Below, in pieces: positions 46,796 to 55,269 of a DNA stretch of 64,000 bases. Position 1 is the stretch's first letter. Each line of letters begins with the position of its first letter. Position numbers and translations under genes: made by a program. The notes beneath the pieces were generated by a model. That model had not been told where the DNA came from. It ran no database searches and was given only the letters and a program-made list of their open reading frames with translations. This DNA is from Thauera sedimentorum (lineage in GTDB: Bacteria > Pseudomonadota > Gammaproteobacteria > Burkholderiales > Rhodocyclaceae): NCBI RefSeq assembly GCF_014489115.1, contig NZ_JACTAH010000002.1, positions 806,001 through 870,000 on the forward strand, written 5' to 3'.

Positions 46796-48672
46796 GCTCG
46801 CAGTTCAAACTGATGCAGGAGCGCCGCTTCCTGCCCTTCTTCCTGACCCAGTTCCTCGGCGCCTTCAACGACAACTTCTACAAGAACGCGCTGGTGGTGC
46901 TGATCACCTTCCAGGCCGCGCAGCTCACCGAGCTGGCGCCCGGCGTGCTGGTGAACATCGCCGCCGGGTTGTTCATCCTGCCTTTCTTCCTGTTCTCCGC
47001 CACCGCCGGGCAGTTTGCCGACAAGTTCGAGAAGAGCCGGCTGATCCGCTTCACCAAGCTGCTTGAGGTGGCGATCATGCTCATCGCCACGGCGGCCTTC
47101 GCACTGTCCTCGGTGAACCTGCTGCTCGCCACGCTGTTCCTGATGGGTACCCAGTCGGCCATCTTCGGCCCGGTCAAGTACGCCATCCTGCCGCAGATGC
47201 TGGCCGAGCATGAGCTGGTGGGCGGCAACGCGCTGGTGGAATCCGGCACCTTCGTCGCCATCCTGCTCGGCACCATCGTCGGCGGCCTGCTGATCGCGGT
47301 GCCGGACGGCCCCACCTGGGTGTCTGCCGGGGTGGTGGCCACCGCGGTGCTGGGTTATCTGGCCAGCCGTGCGATCCTGCCGGTGCCGGCGGCCGACCCG
47401 AAGATGAAGATCGCCTGGAACCCGCTGACCCAGACCTGGCAGATGCTGCGCTTCGCGCGCGAGAACCGCACGGTGTTCCTGTCCATCCTCGGCATCTCCT
47501 GGTTCTGGTTCTACGGCGCGGTCTTCCTGTCGCAGTTCCCCGGTTACGCGGCCACCGTGCTGGGCGGCGACGAGAAGGCGGTGACCCTGCTGCTGGCGGT
47601 GTTCTCGGTCGGCATCGCGGTCGGGTCGCTCTTGTGCGAGCGCATGTCCGGCAAGCAGGTGGAGATCGGCCTGGTGCCCTTCGGCTCCATCGGCCTCACC
47701 GTGTTCGGGCTCGACCTGTGGTGGGCCAGCCCGGCGCTGGAAGCCGGTGCGGCGATGCGCCCGCTCTCCGAGCTGCTCGCCCAACCCGACACCTGGCGCA
47801 TCCTCTTCGACCTGGTGATGATCGCCATCTGCGGCGGCTTCTACATCGTGCCGCTGTACGCGCTGGTGCAGAGCCGTTCCGAGCCCTCGCACCGTTCGCG
47901 CATCATCGCCGCCAACAACATCCTGAACGCCATGTTCATGGTGGTGGCCGCCGCCATGGGTGCGAGCCTGCTGGCCGCCGGCCTCAGCGTGGCGCAGCTC
48001 TTCCTGATCACCGCGCTGCTCAACGCCGCGGTGGCGATCTACATCTACACCCTGGTGCCGGAGTTCCTGCTGCGCTTCATCGTCTGGCTGCTGGTGCACA
48101 CCGTGTACCGCCTGAAGGTGGACGGCATGGACCACGTGCCGGAGAAGGGGCCGGCGGTGATCGTCGCCAACCATGTGAGCTTCGTCGATGCGCTGATCAT
48201 CATGGCCGCCTGCCGCCGGCCGGTGCGCTTCGTCATGGACCACCAGATCTTCCGCTGGCCCATCCTCTCCTTCGTGTTCCGCACCAGCCGGGCGATTCCC
48301 ATCGCCCCGGCGAAGGAAGACCCGGCGATGATGGAGCGCGCCTTCGACGAGGTCGCCCGCGCGCTGGAAGCCGGCGAGCTGGTCGGCCTGTTCCCGGAAG
48401 GGCGGATCACCGACACCGGCGAGCTCTATCCCTTCCGCCCGGGCATCGCGCGCATCGTCGAACGCACCCCGGTGCCGGTAGTGCCGGTGGCGCTGCGCGG
48501 GCTGTGGGGCAGCTTCTTCAGCCGCAAGGACGGCCCGGCGATGAGCCGCCCCTTCCGCCGCGGCGCCTTCAACCGCATCGAACTGGTCGCCGCCGCGCCG
48601 GTGGGGCCGGAGTCGGTGACGCCGGAAGCCCTGCAGCAGCAGGTTGCGGCGCTGCGGGGGGAACGGCGGTAA
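46792..48672 (+). CDS. LplT-like MFS transporter fused to a PlsC acyltransferase
   Basis: Fusion protein of 626 residues. Residues 1-420 form an MFS transporter of the lysophospholipid transporter type (LPFFLTQFLGAFNDNFYKNALVV, GTQSAIFGPVKYAILPQML). The C-terminal 200 residues are a PlsC-type acyltransferase (NHVSFVDALII with H-x4-D, and LFPEGRITDTGE). It should move lysophospholipids across the inner membrane and reacylate them, with the Aas-like protein encoded upstream. The ATG overlaps the amidohydrolase stop codon. Confidence 0.88.
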   Translation: MSSQFKLMQERRFLPFFLTQFLGAFNDNFYKNALVVLITFQAAQLTELAPGVLVNIAAGLFILPFFLFSATAGQFADKFEKSRLIRFTKLLEVAIMLIATAAFALSSVNLLLATLFLMGTQSAIFGPVKYAILPQMLAEHELVGGNALVESGTFVAILLGTIVGGLLIAVPDGPTWVSAGVVATAVLGYLASRAILPVPAADPKMKIAWNPLTQTWQMLRFARENRTVFLSILGISWFWFYGAVFLSQFPGYAATVLGGDEKAVTLLLAVFSVGIAVGSLLCERMSGKQVEIGLVPFGSIGLTVFGLDLWWASPALEAGAAMRPLSELLAQPDTWRILFDLVMIAICGGFYIVPLYALVQSRSEPSHRSRIIAANNILNAMFMVVAAAMGASLLAAGLSVAQLFLITALLNAAVAIYIYTLVPEFLLRFIVWLLVHTVYRLKVDGMDHVPEKGPAVIVANHVSFVDALIIMAACRRPVRFVMDHQIFRWPILSFVFRTSRAIPIAPAKEDPAMMERAFDEVARALEAGELVGLFPEGRITDTGELYPFRPGIARIVERTPVPVVPVALRGLWGSFFSRKDGPAMSRPFRRGAFNRIELVAAAPVGPESVTPEALQQQVAALRGERR

Positions 48673-48683
48673 CGCGCGCCGCA

Positions 48684-48735
48684 ATCGCGGCCGAGGCCAC
48701 TCCTACCGACCTGTAGGAGCGGCCTTGGCCGCGAT
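48684..48735. repeat. Inverted repeat, GTAGGAGCGGCC family, copy 2
   Basis: Arms of 23 bases at 48684-48706 and 48713-48735 (one mismatch) with a 6-base loop, between the convergent LplT-like and GNAT-like genes. It overlaps the 3' end of the GNAT-like gene and supplies its last codons. Copy 1 is at 33738-33801. Confidence 0.85.
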
Positions 48736-49392
48736 GTCTCCCACGTCCGCCTCGTCGCGCAGGCGCGGGAGATCCCAGCCCCGGCCGAGCAGGATCATGC
48801 GGGTGTGCAGGTCGTCGCGCGTGGCCGGGGTCACTTGCGGGCCGAGGTAGCGGATGCGTTTGGCGCGGATGTCGAGATAGCCGCAGGGGTGGCGGCGGGC
48901 GAGGGCGCGCCACAGCGCGTGTGCGCCGGTGGACTGGCGGGCGCCGCTGACCAGGCAGAAGCCGCGCGCCAGCGCCCACTCATACACCGCGCTGGCGATG
49001 CCGCGCCCCTGGTAGGGCGGGGCGTAGCGTGAGTGCGGCGAACGCAGGTGGCGGTCGGCGCGGCGGCTGACCTCGATCAGGCGGTTGAACACGGTGTAGC
49101 CGGCCAGCACGCCGCGCGCGGGGTCTTCCACATAGACGTAGTGCTCGCCGTCGGCCTCGCGGTAACGGAAGACCAGGCCCGGCAACAGCGCCGGGAGCGC
49201 GCCGATGCCGTGCAGGGTGTCGCCCGGCGTGTTCAGCCGGCGGTGCAGGGCGGCCAGTTCGGCGGCGATGTCGTCCGGGCGGTGGTGTACGTCGATGCGC
49301 AGTTCCAGCAAGGGACGCAGTGCGTGCAGCATCCGGCGCCAGGCGGACGTGGGGCGGCCTGCCGGGCGGGCCGGCATGGTCAGGGTGGTCAT
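48703..49392 (-). CDS. GNAT-like N-acetyltransferase domain protein
   Basis: Protein of 229 residues with a probable acetyltransferase fold: YVYVEDPARGVLAGYTVFNRLIEV, then the acetyl-CoA loop-like PPYQGRGIASAVYEWALARG and a final ARQSTGAHALWRAL helix. The Q/RxxGxG/A pattern is QGRGIA. The ATG at 49392 has GAGGAGG upstream. The C-terminal 11 residues (DIAAKAAPTGR) and stop codon come from the GTAGGAGCGGCC repeat at 48684-48735. It follows a beta-helix protein by 12 bases and may modify it. The target is not known. Confidence 0.7.
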   Translation of the reverse strand: MTTLTMPARPAGRPTSAWRRMLHALRPLLELRIDVHHRPDDIAAELAALHRRLNTPGDTLHGIGALPALLPGLVFRYREADGEHYVYVEDPARGVLAGYTVFNRLIEVSRRADRHLRSPHSRYAPPYQGRGIASAVYEWALARGFCLVSGARQSTGAHALWRALARRHPCGYLDIRAKRIRYLGPQVTPATRDDLHTRMILLGRGWDLPRLRDEADVGDIAAKAAPTGR

Positions 49393-49404
49393 GGCGGAGC
49401 CTCC

Positions 49405-50277
49405 TCAGCGCAGGGCTGCGGGCCCGGTCCACCAGCCGCTGATCAGGCCGGCGGGGTGCTCGCGGGCGCTGACCCGGGCGCTGACCTCCCAGGCCTCGCG
49501 CTGCACGTCCAGACCGGCAAACACGCCGTAGCCGGCACCGGCGCGGATCTGGCCGCCCGCTTCCAGCCCTTCGCCGGCGCGGATCGCGCCGCCTGCAAAG
49601 ATGTCGCCGCCGGCGCGCAGTCCCCAGCCGGCCTCCAGGTGGTCCGCGCAGGCGATCGACCCGTCGGCGAGCACGCCGTGCCCGGCCCGCAGGGCGTGCG
49701 CGCGGATGTCGCCACCGGCGTGCAGGCTCTTGCCGCAGTGCAGGTCGGCGTCGATGTGTACGTCCTGGCCGACCACCGCATTGCCCACCACGGTGAGCTC
49801 GCCGCTGCAATGCAGCGCCCAGCCGGCGCGCAGGTCGCCGCCGCAGAGGATGTCGGCATGGGTCTCGATGCCCCAGGCGACGCGCAGATCGCCGCCGGTG
49901 ACCAGCTTTCCGCCGGTCCACACCCCGCCCTGGCAGCGCAGGTCGCCGCCGGCGCTCAGTTCGTCGCCGACGTGGATGCCGCCGCCAGCGCGGATGTCGC
50001 GCCCGGCGCGCACCAGACCGCCTGTTTCGATGTTGCCGCGTACTTCAAGGGTGCCGGCGAACACCATCGCCTCGGCGAACAGGGTGTCCAGCGTGCGTAC
50101 CGCGTCGGTGGGGCCGAACTGGTCGAGCAGCCAGCAGGCGTCGTTGATGCGCCCGTCGGCGACCAGCGCGTCGAGCAGTTCCTGGTAGTTGCCGCCGTCC
50201 TGGTAGTGGCGCAGGAACCAGCGGAAGCCCTCGGTGCAGGGGCGTTTGGCTTTGACGAAATTCTTGGTGAGATCCAT
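49405..50277 (-). CDS. Beta-helix repeat protein with an N-terminal PCxxGxxWF domain
   Basis: I do not recognise a named family. From the ATG at 50277 it has 290 residues. Residues 1-70 form a helical domain with the motif RPCTEGFRWFLRHY. Residues 75-265 are short repeats of the type AGGDIRAG, GLEAGGQIRAG and HCSGELTVVG, about six residues per turn as in bactofilins and left-handed beta helices. No signal peptide is present. An upstream ATG at 50337 is in frame. The two possible roles are a cytoskeletal or scaffold polymer, or a chaperone-like scaffold for the adjacent GNAT-like enzyme. Confidence 0.65.
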   Translation of the reverse strand: MDLTKNFVKAKRPCTEGFRWFLRHYQDGGNYQELLDALVADGRINDACWLLDQFGPTDAVRTLDTLFAEAMVFAGTLEVRGNIETGGLVRAGRDIRAGGGIHVGDELSAGGDLRCQGGVWTGGKLVTGGDLRVAWGIETHADILCGGDLRAGWALHCSGELTVVGNAVVGQDVHIDADLHCGKSLHAGGDIRAHALRAGHGVLADGSIACADHLEAGWGLRAGGDIFAGGAIRAGEGLEAGGQIRAGAGYGVFAGLDVQREAWEVSARVSAREHPAGLISGWWTGPAALR

Positions 50278-50491
50278 GGCGTGTATGCGTGCGAGCGTGC
50301 CGTCGCGCCTGAAGCGCGGCGGCCGGATCGCAGCCATGGCGGTGTGTGGGCCCGGCCCCGCATGCCGCGCGGAGAGCGGCTGAGCAAGGGCGGATGGGCG
50401 TGGAGGTCACCGCCCGGCTGCACGTTGAACAAGGCGCGATGCGCCCTGGGCAATGTGCCGTGCGGGGGGTGAGGGGCTTAGTCCCTGTGCC

Positions 50492-50527
50492 GGTCCCGCA
50501 CGGCCGTGGAAAGCACGGCCGGGGACC
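50492..50527. terminator. GC-rich hairpin in the gene-poor stretch
   Basis: GGTCCC and GGGACC with inner CGGCCGTG/CACGGCCG pairing can fold into a hairpin, followed by CTTTGACCTTG. It is upstream of the beta-helix gene on the minus strand, so its role is unclear. Confidence 0.25.
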
Positions 50528-50888
50528 CTTTGACCTTGAATGCCAGCTCGGGCGCAACGCCGCGCGAACGCAGCGCGGCACGGCCTGCACGCACGACGCC
50601 GCCTGCGCACGGATGCACATGGACGGAGCGGGTGGCGGTGGCGAAGGTCGGCATGATGGGTGTGGGGGGTGAAGCGAGGACGGCCCGCATTGTAGGCCAG
50701 ATGGACGCCGTCATGGGCGGCGGGACGCTGCCGGCGCGTCACACGGCCGGCGTTCCCCGTTTGCGTGCGTCGGTGCACCGCATCGTCGATCCGGGTGCGC
50801 TTTCGCTTTTTCCTCAGTAACTTGCGATGCACCGGGATGATGCGCCGCAGCACCGGCATGCACCATCATGGAAACAAAAATTTTAGTT

Positions 50889-50917
50889 TTGCAGTTCTGA
50901 AATTTGTGTTTTAGAGT
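50889..50917 (+). promoter_or_regulatory. Candidate sigma-70 promoter for the TRAP operon
   Basis: TTGCAG (50889-50894) and TAGAGT (50912-50917) are 17 bases apart in the only AT-rich patch before the dctQ-like gene. Both elements deviate from consensus. Confidence 0.3.
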
Positions 50918-50975
50918 GGTTCCAACACGCCCGTTTCCGGCGTCGGAATCACCCCTCAACAGACCAGGAATCGTC

Positions 50976-51497
50976 ATGACCCTTAGCGCGCTCGCACAGC
51001 GTATCGAATCCGTCGGCCGGCGGGTAAACCGCGTGGTCGAATGGCTGTGCGCCGGGCTGGTCGCGGCGATGGTGCTGGTGGTCTGGCTGGGCGTGATCGG
51101 GCGCTACTTCACCGAGGGCGGCTTCAGCTGGAGCGAGGAGCTGGCCCGCTACCTGATGATCTGGGCGGCGCTGCTGGCGGTGTCCTGCGCGGCCTGGTGG
51201 CGCGAGCACGTCGGCCTGGACCTGCTGTCGGGCAAGCTGCCGCCGGGGCCGCGCCGGGTGCTCAAGCTGGCGATCGACGCCACCTGCGTGGGCTTCTTCG
51301 CCTTCATGTGCGTCTACGGCATCGACATGGTGGCCGAAGGGCGCAGCCAGTATTCCACCCTGTTCGGCATCACCATGCAGTGGCCGTTCGCCGCGGTGCC
51401 GGTGTCCTCGGCGCTGGCCGCCTTCCAGTTCGGCGTGCGCCTCGCCACCGATTTTGCAGACCTGCCGCGCGGCGAAACCGCTGCGGTGCCCTACTGA
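50976..51497 (+). CDS. TRAP transporter small permease (DctQ family)
   Basis: Small membrane subunit (173 residues) of a tripartite ATP-independent periplasmic transporter. Four hydrophobic helices are seen (VEWLCAGLVAAMVLVVWLGVI, the ARYLMIWAALLAVSCAAWW region, CVGFFAFMCVYGIDMV and the C-terminal PVSSALAAFQFGV). The motif GGFSWSEELARYLMIW is typical of DctQ. The ATG at 50976 is chosen. The frame opens at 50904. The gene heads an operon that ends with two carbamoylase-type enzymes. Confidence 0.92.
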   Translation: MTLSALAQRIESVGRRVNRVVEWLCAGLVAAMVLVVWLGVIGRYFTEGGFSWSEELARYLMIWAALLAVSCAAWWREHVGLDLLSGKLPPGPRRVLKLAIDATCVGFFAFMCVYGIDMVAEGRSQYSTLFGITMQWPFAAVPVSSALAAFQFGVRLATDFADLPRGETAAVPY

Positions 51498-51509
51498 GAG
51501 CCCGCCGCC

Positions 51510-52799
51510 ATGTGGATCGTCGCCCTGTGTTTCTTCGGCCTGATGCTGCTCGGCATGCCCGTGGGGGTGGTGCTGGGCATCTCCGGCGCGGTCGGCCTGC
51601 TGCAGCTGGGGGATGTGTCCTTCCTGGCGATGGCGCCCAAGCGCTACTTCGAAGGCCTGGACATGTTCACCTTCATGGCCATGCCCTTCTTCATCCTGGC
51701 CGGCGAGCTGATGAACGCCTCCGGCATCACCCAGCGCCTGGTGGCCTTTGCGCTGTCGCTGGTGGGCTACCTGCGCGGCGGCCTGGCCCACGCCAACATG
51801 GTGGCCTCGGTGCTGTTCGCCGGAATGACCGGCGCCGCGGTGTCGGACGCCGCGGCCATGGGCAACACCCTGGTGCCGGCGATGGTCAAGCAGGGCTACA
51901 GCAAGCCCTTCGCCTGCGCGGTGACCGCCGCCGGCTCCATCATCGGGCCGACCATTCCGCCTTCGAACCTGATGGTGATCTACGGCTCCATCATGGGCGT
52001 GTCGATTGCCGGCCTGTTCGCCGCGGGTATCGTGCCCGGCCTGCTGATCTGCGCCATCTGCATGGCGGTGATCGGCGCCCTGGGCAAGAAGCTCGGCCTG
52101 CCCAAGGGCGAAGGCCGGCCCAGCCTGATGAGCATCCTGGTGAGCTTCAAGGACAGCCTGATCGGCCTGACCATGCCGGCCATCATCCTCGGCGGCATCC
52201 TGTTCGGCATCGTTACCCCCACCGAGGCGGCGTCCATCGCGGTGGCCTACGCCATGTTCGTCGGCTTCGTCATCTACCGCACGCTCAACCTGAAGCAGGT
52301 CGGCATCATGCTGATCCGCACCGCACGCATCACCGGCGCGGTGTTCCTGATCATCGCCGCCGCCTCCATCCTCAGCTGGTGGCTCACCTTCCACCAGATC
52401 CCGCAGATGATTGCCAGCGCCATGCTGTCGATCACCGACAGCAAGGCCGGGGTCATCGGCATGGTGCTGGCCCTGCTGCTGTTCGTCGGCATGTTCCTGG
52501 ACATCACCGCGGCGCTGATCATCCTCGCCCCGGTGCTCGGCCCGCTCACCGCCGCGGTCGGCATCGACCCGGTGCATGCGGGGATCATGATCATCCTGGC
52601 GCTCAACCTGTCGCTGATGACCCCGCCGGTGGGCGCCTGCCTGTTCGTACTGTGCTCGGTCACCGGCGAACGCCTGGAGCGCATCGCCCGCGCGCTCGCC
52701 CCCTTCCTCGTCGCCGAGGTCGTGATCCTGTTCCTGATCGCCTACTGGTCCGACCTCACCCTCTTCCTCCCCCGCCTGTTCGGCTACGTCAATCCGTAA
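51510..52799 (+). CDS. TRAP transporter large permease (DctM family)
   Basis: Twelve-helix-scale permease of 429 residues that moves substrate with sodium or protons. The DctM signatures PFFILAGELMNASGITQRL, GMTGAAVSDAAAMGNTLVPAM and GSIIGPTIPPSNLMVIYG are present. It starts 12 bases after the small permease gene and 13 bases before the solute-binding gene. Confidence 0.95.
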   Translation: MWIVALCFFGLMLLGMPVGVVLGISGAVGLLQLGDVSFLAMAPKRYFEGLDMFTFMAMPFFILAGELMNASGITQRLVAFALSLVGYLRGGLAHANMVASVLFAGMTGAAVSDAAAMGNTLVPAMVKQGYSKPFACAVTAAGSIIGPTIPPSNLMVIYGSIMGVSIAGLFAAGIVPGLLICAICMAVIGALGKKLGLPKGEGRPSLMSILVSFKDSLIGLTMPAIILGGILFGIVTPTEAASIAVAYAMFVGFVIYRTLNLKQVGIMLIRTARITGAVFLIIAAASILSWWLTFHQIPQMIASAMLSITDSKAGVIGMVLALLLFVGMFLDITAALIILAPVLGPLTAAVGIDPVHAGIMIILALNLSLMTPPVGACLFVLCSVTGERLERIARALAPFLVAEVVILFLIAYWSDLTLFLPRLFGYVNP

Positions 52800-52812
52800 G
52801 GAGTCACCCGCC

Positions 52813-53838
52813 ATGAAACTGAAGACCCTGCTCACCGCCGCCGCCACCGCGCTGGCCTTCGCCGTCGCTCCCGCCCATGCGGAGAAGATCATCAAGCTGC
52901 ACCACCTGAACGTGGATGACCCCTTCGAGAGCACCACCGGCGCCATGGTCACGGTGTTCAAGAACCTGGTGGAATCCGGCACCGGCGGTTCGGTGAAGGT
53001 GCAGACCTTCCCCAACGGCCAGCTCGGCAAGGACAACGAGGTGCTCAGCCAGGTCAAGGGCGGGCTGGTGCAGGCCGGCATTTTCTCGGTGGGCGGCTTC
53101 GCCAGCGCCTATCCGATGATCGGCGTGCTCGACGTGCCCTTCCTGTTCCCGGACATCTCCACCACCTACACCGTGTTCGACGGCCCCTTCGGCCAGAAGC
53201 TGGCGGCCGACATCGAGGCCAAGACCGGCATGGCGGTGCTCGGTTTCGGTGATTCGGGCGGCTTCTTCGCCATCACCAACTCCAAGAAGGCGATCAAGAC
53301 CCCGGCCGACATGGCCGGCCTCAAGATCCGCACCATGACCAGCGAGCCGCACAAGCGCATCATCTCCAGCCTGGGCGGCCAGCCCGCGGCCATCGCCTGG
53401 GCCGAGGTATACACCGCGCTGCAGACCGGCGTGGCCGACGGCCAGATGAACCCGGTGCCCATCATCACCATGGCCAAGTTCAACGAGGTGCAGAAGCACA
53501 TCACCCTCACCGACCACCTGTTCGCGCCCTACGTCTGGGTGATCAACCGCAAGTTCTTCGACAGCCTCACCCCCGACGAGCAGGCCGTGGTGCGGAGCGC
53601 GGCAAAGAGCGCCATCGTCGCCAACCGCGGCATCAGCCGCATCATCGAAGCCTCCAGCAAGGGCCTGCCGGCGCTGGCCAAGACCATGACGGTGACCTCG
53701 CTGACGCCCGCCGAGAAGGCCGCTTTCCGCAGCGCCGCCCAGCCCGCGGTGAAGGCCTATGTGAGCGAGACCTTCGGCAAGGAAGGCGAAGACATGCTGA
53801 GCGCGCTGGAGCAGGCGGTCGAGGCCGCCGGAAAGTGA
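52813..53838 (+). CDS. TRAP transporter solute-binding protein (DctP family)
   Basis: Periplasmic binding protein of 341 residues with a Sec signal peptide (MKLKTLLTAAATALAFAVAP, cleavage after AHA). Typical DctP segments follow: GQLGKDNEVLSQVKGG, PADMAGLKIRTMTSEPHK, AWAEVYTALQTGVADGQMNPV, and TDHLFAPYVWVINRKFFDSL. The conserved arginine that contacts a carboxylate lies in KIRTM. This agrees with an amino acid or other carboxylate as the ligand. The stop overlaps the next start (GTGA). Confidence 0.94.
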   Translation: MKLKTLLTAAATALAFAVAPAHAEKIIKLHHLNVDDPFESTTGAMVTVFKNLVESGTGGSVKVQTFPNGQLGKDNEVLSQVKGGLVQAGIFSVGGFASAYPMIGVLDVPFLFPDISTTYTVFDGPFGQKLAADIEAKTGMAVLGFGDSGGFFAITNSKKAIKTPADMAGLKIRTMTSEPHKRIISSLGGQPAAIAWAEVYTALQTGVADGQMNPVPIITMAKFNEVQKHITLTDHLFAPYVWVINRKFFDSLTPDEQAVVRSAAKSAIVANRGISRIIEASSKGLPALAKTMTVTSLTPAEKAAFRSAAQPAVKAYVSETFGKEGEDMLSALEQAVEAAGK

Positions 53839-55088
53839 GCGGCACGGTGAACAACGCGCAGCTGCTGGGCGAACTGGCCTCGCTGCCGCTGGCGCACTGC
53901 GCCGGCCGGCCGCAGGCCGGGGCCTACCCGGAGCGCCTCAAGCCCATCCTCAGCCTCGCCGCGCATGAAGAGGCGATGACCGAGATCGCCCAGTGGCCGG
54001 GTTACGCGCCCACGCCACTGGTGAGCCTCGCCGGCATCGCCCGCGCGGCGGGTCTGGGCGCCATCCACTACAAGCACGAGGCCGGGCGCTTCGGCCTGGG
54101 CAGCTTCAAGGCCCTGGGCGGCGCCTACGCCGTGCTGCGCCTGCTGAAGAAGGAAATCCTGAGCCGCACCGGCCAGGTCGCCAGCAGCCGCGACCTGCTG
54201 GACGGCAAGTTCCGCGACGTGGTCGCCGACATCACCGTGACCTGCGCCACCGACGGCAACCACGGCCGCTCGGTGGCCTGGGGCGCGCAGGTGTTCGGCT
54301 GCAAGTGCGTCATCTACATCCATTCGACCGTCTCCGAAGGCCGCCGCGCGGCCATCGCGCGCTACGGCGCGGAAGTGGTGCGCACCGCCGGCAACTACGA
54401 CGACGCGGTACGCGCCGCGGACGCCGCGGCCAGGGAACACGGCCGCTTCGTGGTCTCCGATACCTCCTACCCCGGCTACACCGACGTGCCGCGCGACGTC
54501 ATGCAGGGCTATTCGGTGATGGTCGAGGAAGCCCTGCGCCAGTGGCCCGAAGCCGCACCGCCCACCCATGTGTTCATCCAGGGCGGCGTCGGTGGCCTGG
54601 CCGCCGCGGTGTGCGCCCAGCTGTGGGAGCGCCTGGGCGATCAGCGTGGACGCTTCGTGGTGGTAGAGCCGGACAAGGCCGCCTGCCTGTTTGAGTCCGC
54701 CGCCGCCGGCACGCCGGTCGCGGTGCATGGCGAACTCGACACGCTGATGGCGGGCCTGGCCTGCGGCGAAGTCTCGCTGATCGCCTGGGACGTGCTCGCC
54801 GCCGGCGCCGCCGACTTCCTCACCGTGCCGGACGCCGCCGCGGTGGCCTGCATGCGCCTGCTGGCCGATGCCCCGTTTGGCGACCAGCCGCTGGCCGCCG
54901 GCGAATCCGCCGTAGCCGGCCTCGCCGGCCTGCTGATGGCCGCCGTGCGCCCGCAGATGGCCGCAGCCCTCGGCCTGGGCCCGGACAGCCGGGTGCTGCT
55001 GATCGGCAGCGAAGGCGCCACCGACCCCGAGCTGTACGCCCAACTGGTCGGCCGCAGCGCGGAGGCCGTGGAAGGGGGGATGGGATGA
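53835..55088 (+). CDS. dpaL: Diaminopropionate ammonia-lyase
   Basis: PLP enzyme (417 residues) that converts 2,3-diaminopropionate to pyruvate and two ammonia. The PLP lysine is in FGLGSFKALGGAYA, followed by CATDGNHGRSVAWGAQ, RDVMQGYSVMVEE, the phosphate-binding GGVGGLAAAV and VVEPDKAACLFES. These fit the E. coli YgeX/Salmonella DpaL family better than threonine dehydratase. The GTG start overlaps the stop of the binding-protein gene. The E. coli enzyme accepts both D- and L-isomers. Confidence 0.9.
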   Translation: MSGTVNNAQLLGELASLPLAHCAGRPQAGAYPERLKPILSLAAHEEAMTEIAQWPGYAPTPLVSLAGIARAAGLGAIHYKHEAGRFGLGSFKALGGAYAVLRLLKKEILSRTGQVASSRDLLDGKFRDVVADITVTCATDGNHGRSVAWGAQVFGCKCVIYIHSTVSEGRRAAIARYGAEVVRTAGNYDDAVRAADAAAREHGRFVVSDTSYPGYTDVPRDVMQGYSVMVEEALRQWPEAAPPTHVFIQGGVGGLAAAVCAQLWERLGDQRGRFVVVEPDKAACLFESAAAGTPVAVHGELDTLMAGLACGEVSLIAWDVLAAGAADFLTVPDAAAVACMRLLADAPFGDQPLAAGESAVAGLAGLLMAAVRPQMAAALGLGPDSRVLLIGSEGATDPELYAQLVGRSAEAVEGGMG

Positions 55089-55112
55089 GTGGGGTTGTGT
55101 TCGGGCGGATGA

Positions 55113-55219
55113 GCCCCATCCCCACCCCAACCCTCCCCTTGAAGGGGAGGGAGCTGTCCGCGGCAGTCCGGGGCATTTCTCCTCCCCCTTCAAGGGGGAG
55201 GTCGGGAGGGGGATGGGTT
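55113..55219. repeat. Composite CCCCTTCAAGGGG/GGGGATGGG repeat, copy d
   Basis: Two halves in the gap between dpaL and the carbamoylase gene: CCCCATCCCCACCCC with CTCCCCTTGAAGGGGAGG, and CTCCCCCTTCAAGGGGGAG with GGGGGATGGG. The order of the boxes is inverted relative to copies b and c. Confidence 0.8.
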
Positions 55220-55269
55220 CCCACCGCTCCCCCCACCACCCCCACCCAACTCACCCACAGGTACACCCC

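Larger units (their letters stand above)
50278..50975. other. Gene-poor stretch upstream of the TRAP operon
   Basis: About 700 bases with no gene I can support. The GC-rich part (50280-50850) contains open frames without ribosome-binding sites or recognisable domains, and a GC-rich hairpin at 50492-50527. The last 100 bases become AT-rich (50860-50930) and probably hold the TRAP promoter. Confidence 0.5.

Noticed and set aside
50506..50820. 104-codon frame upstream of the TRAP operon
   Set aside because: No ribosome-binding site, no domain, and a composition typical of random GC-rich DNA.
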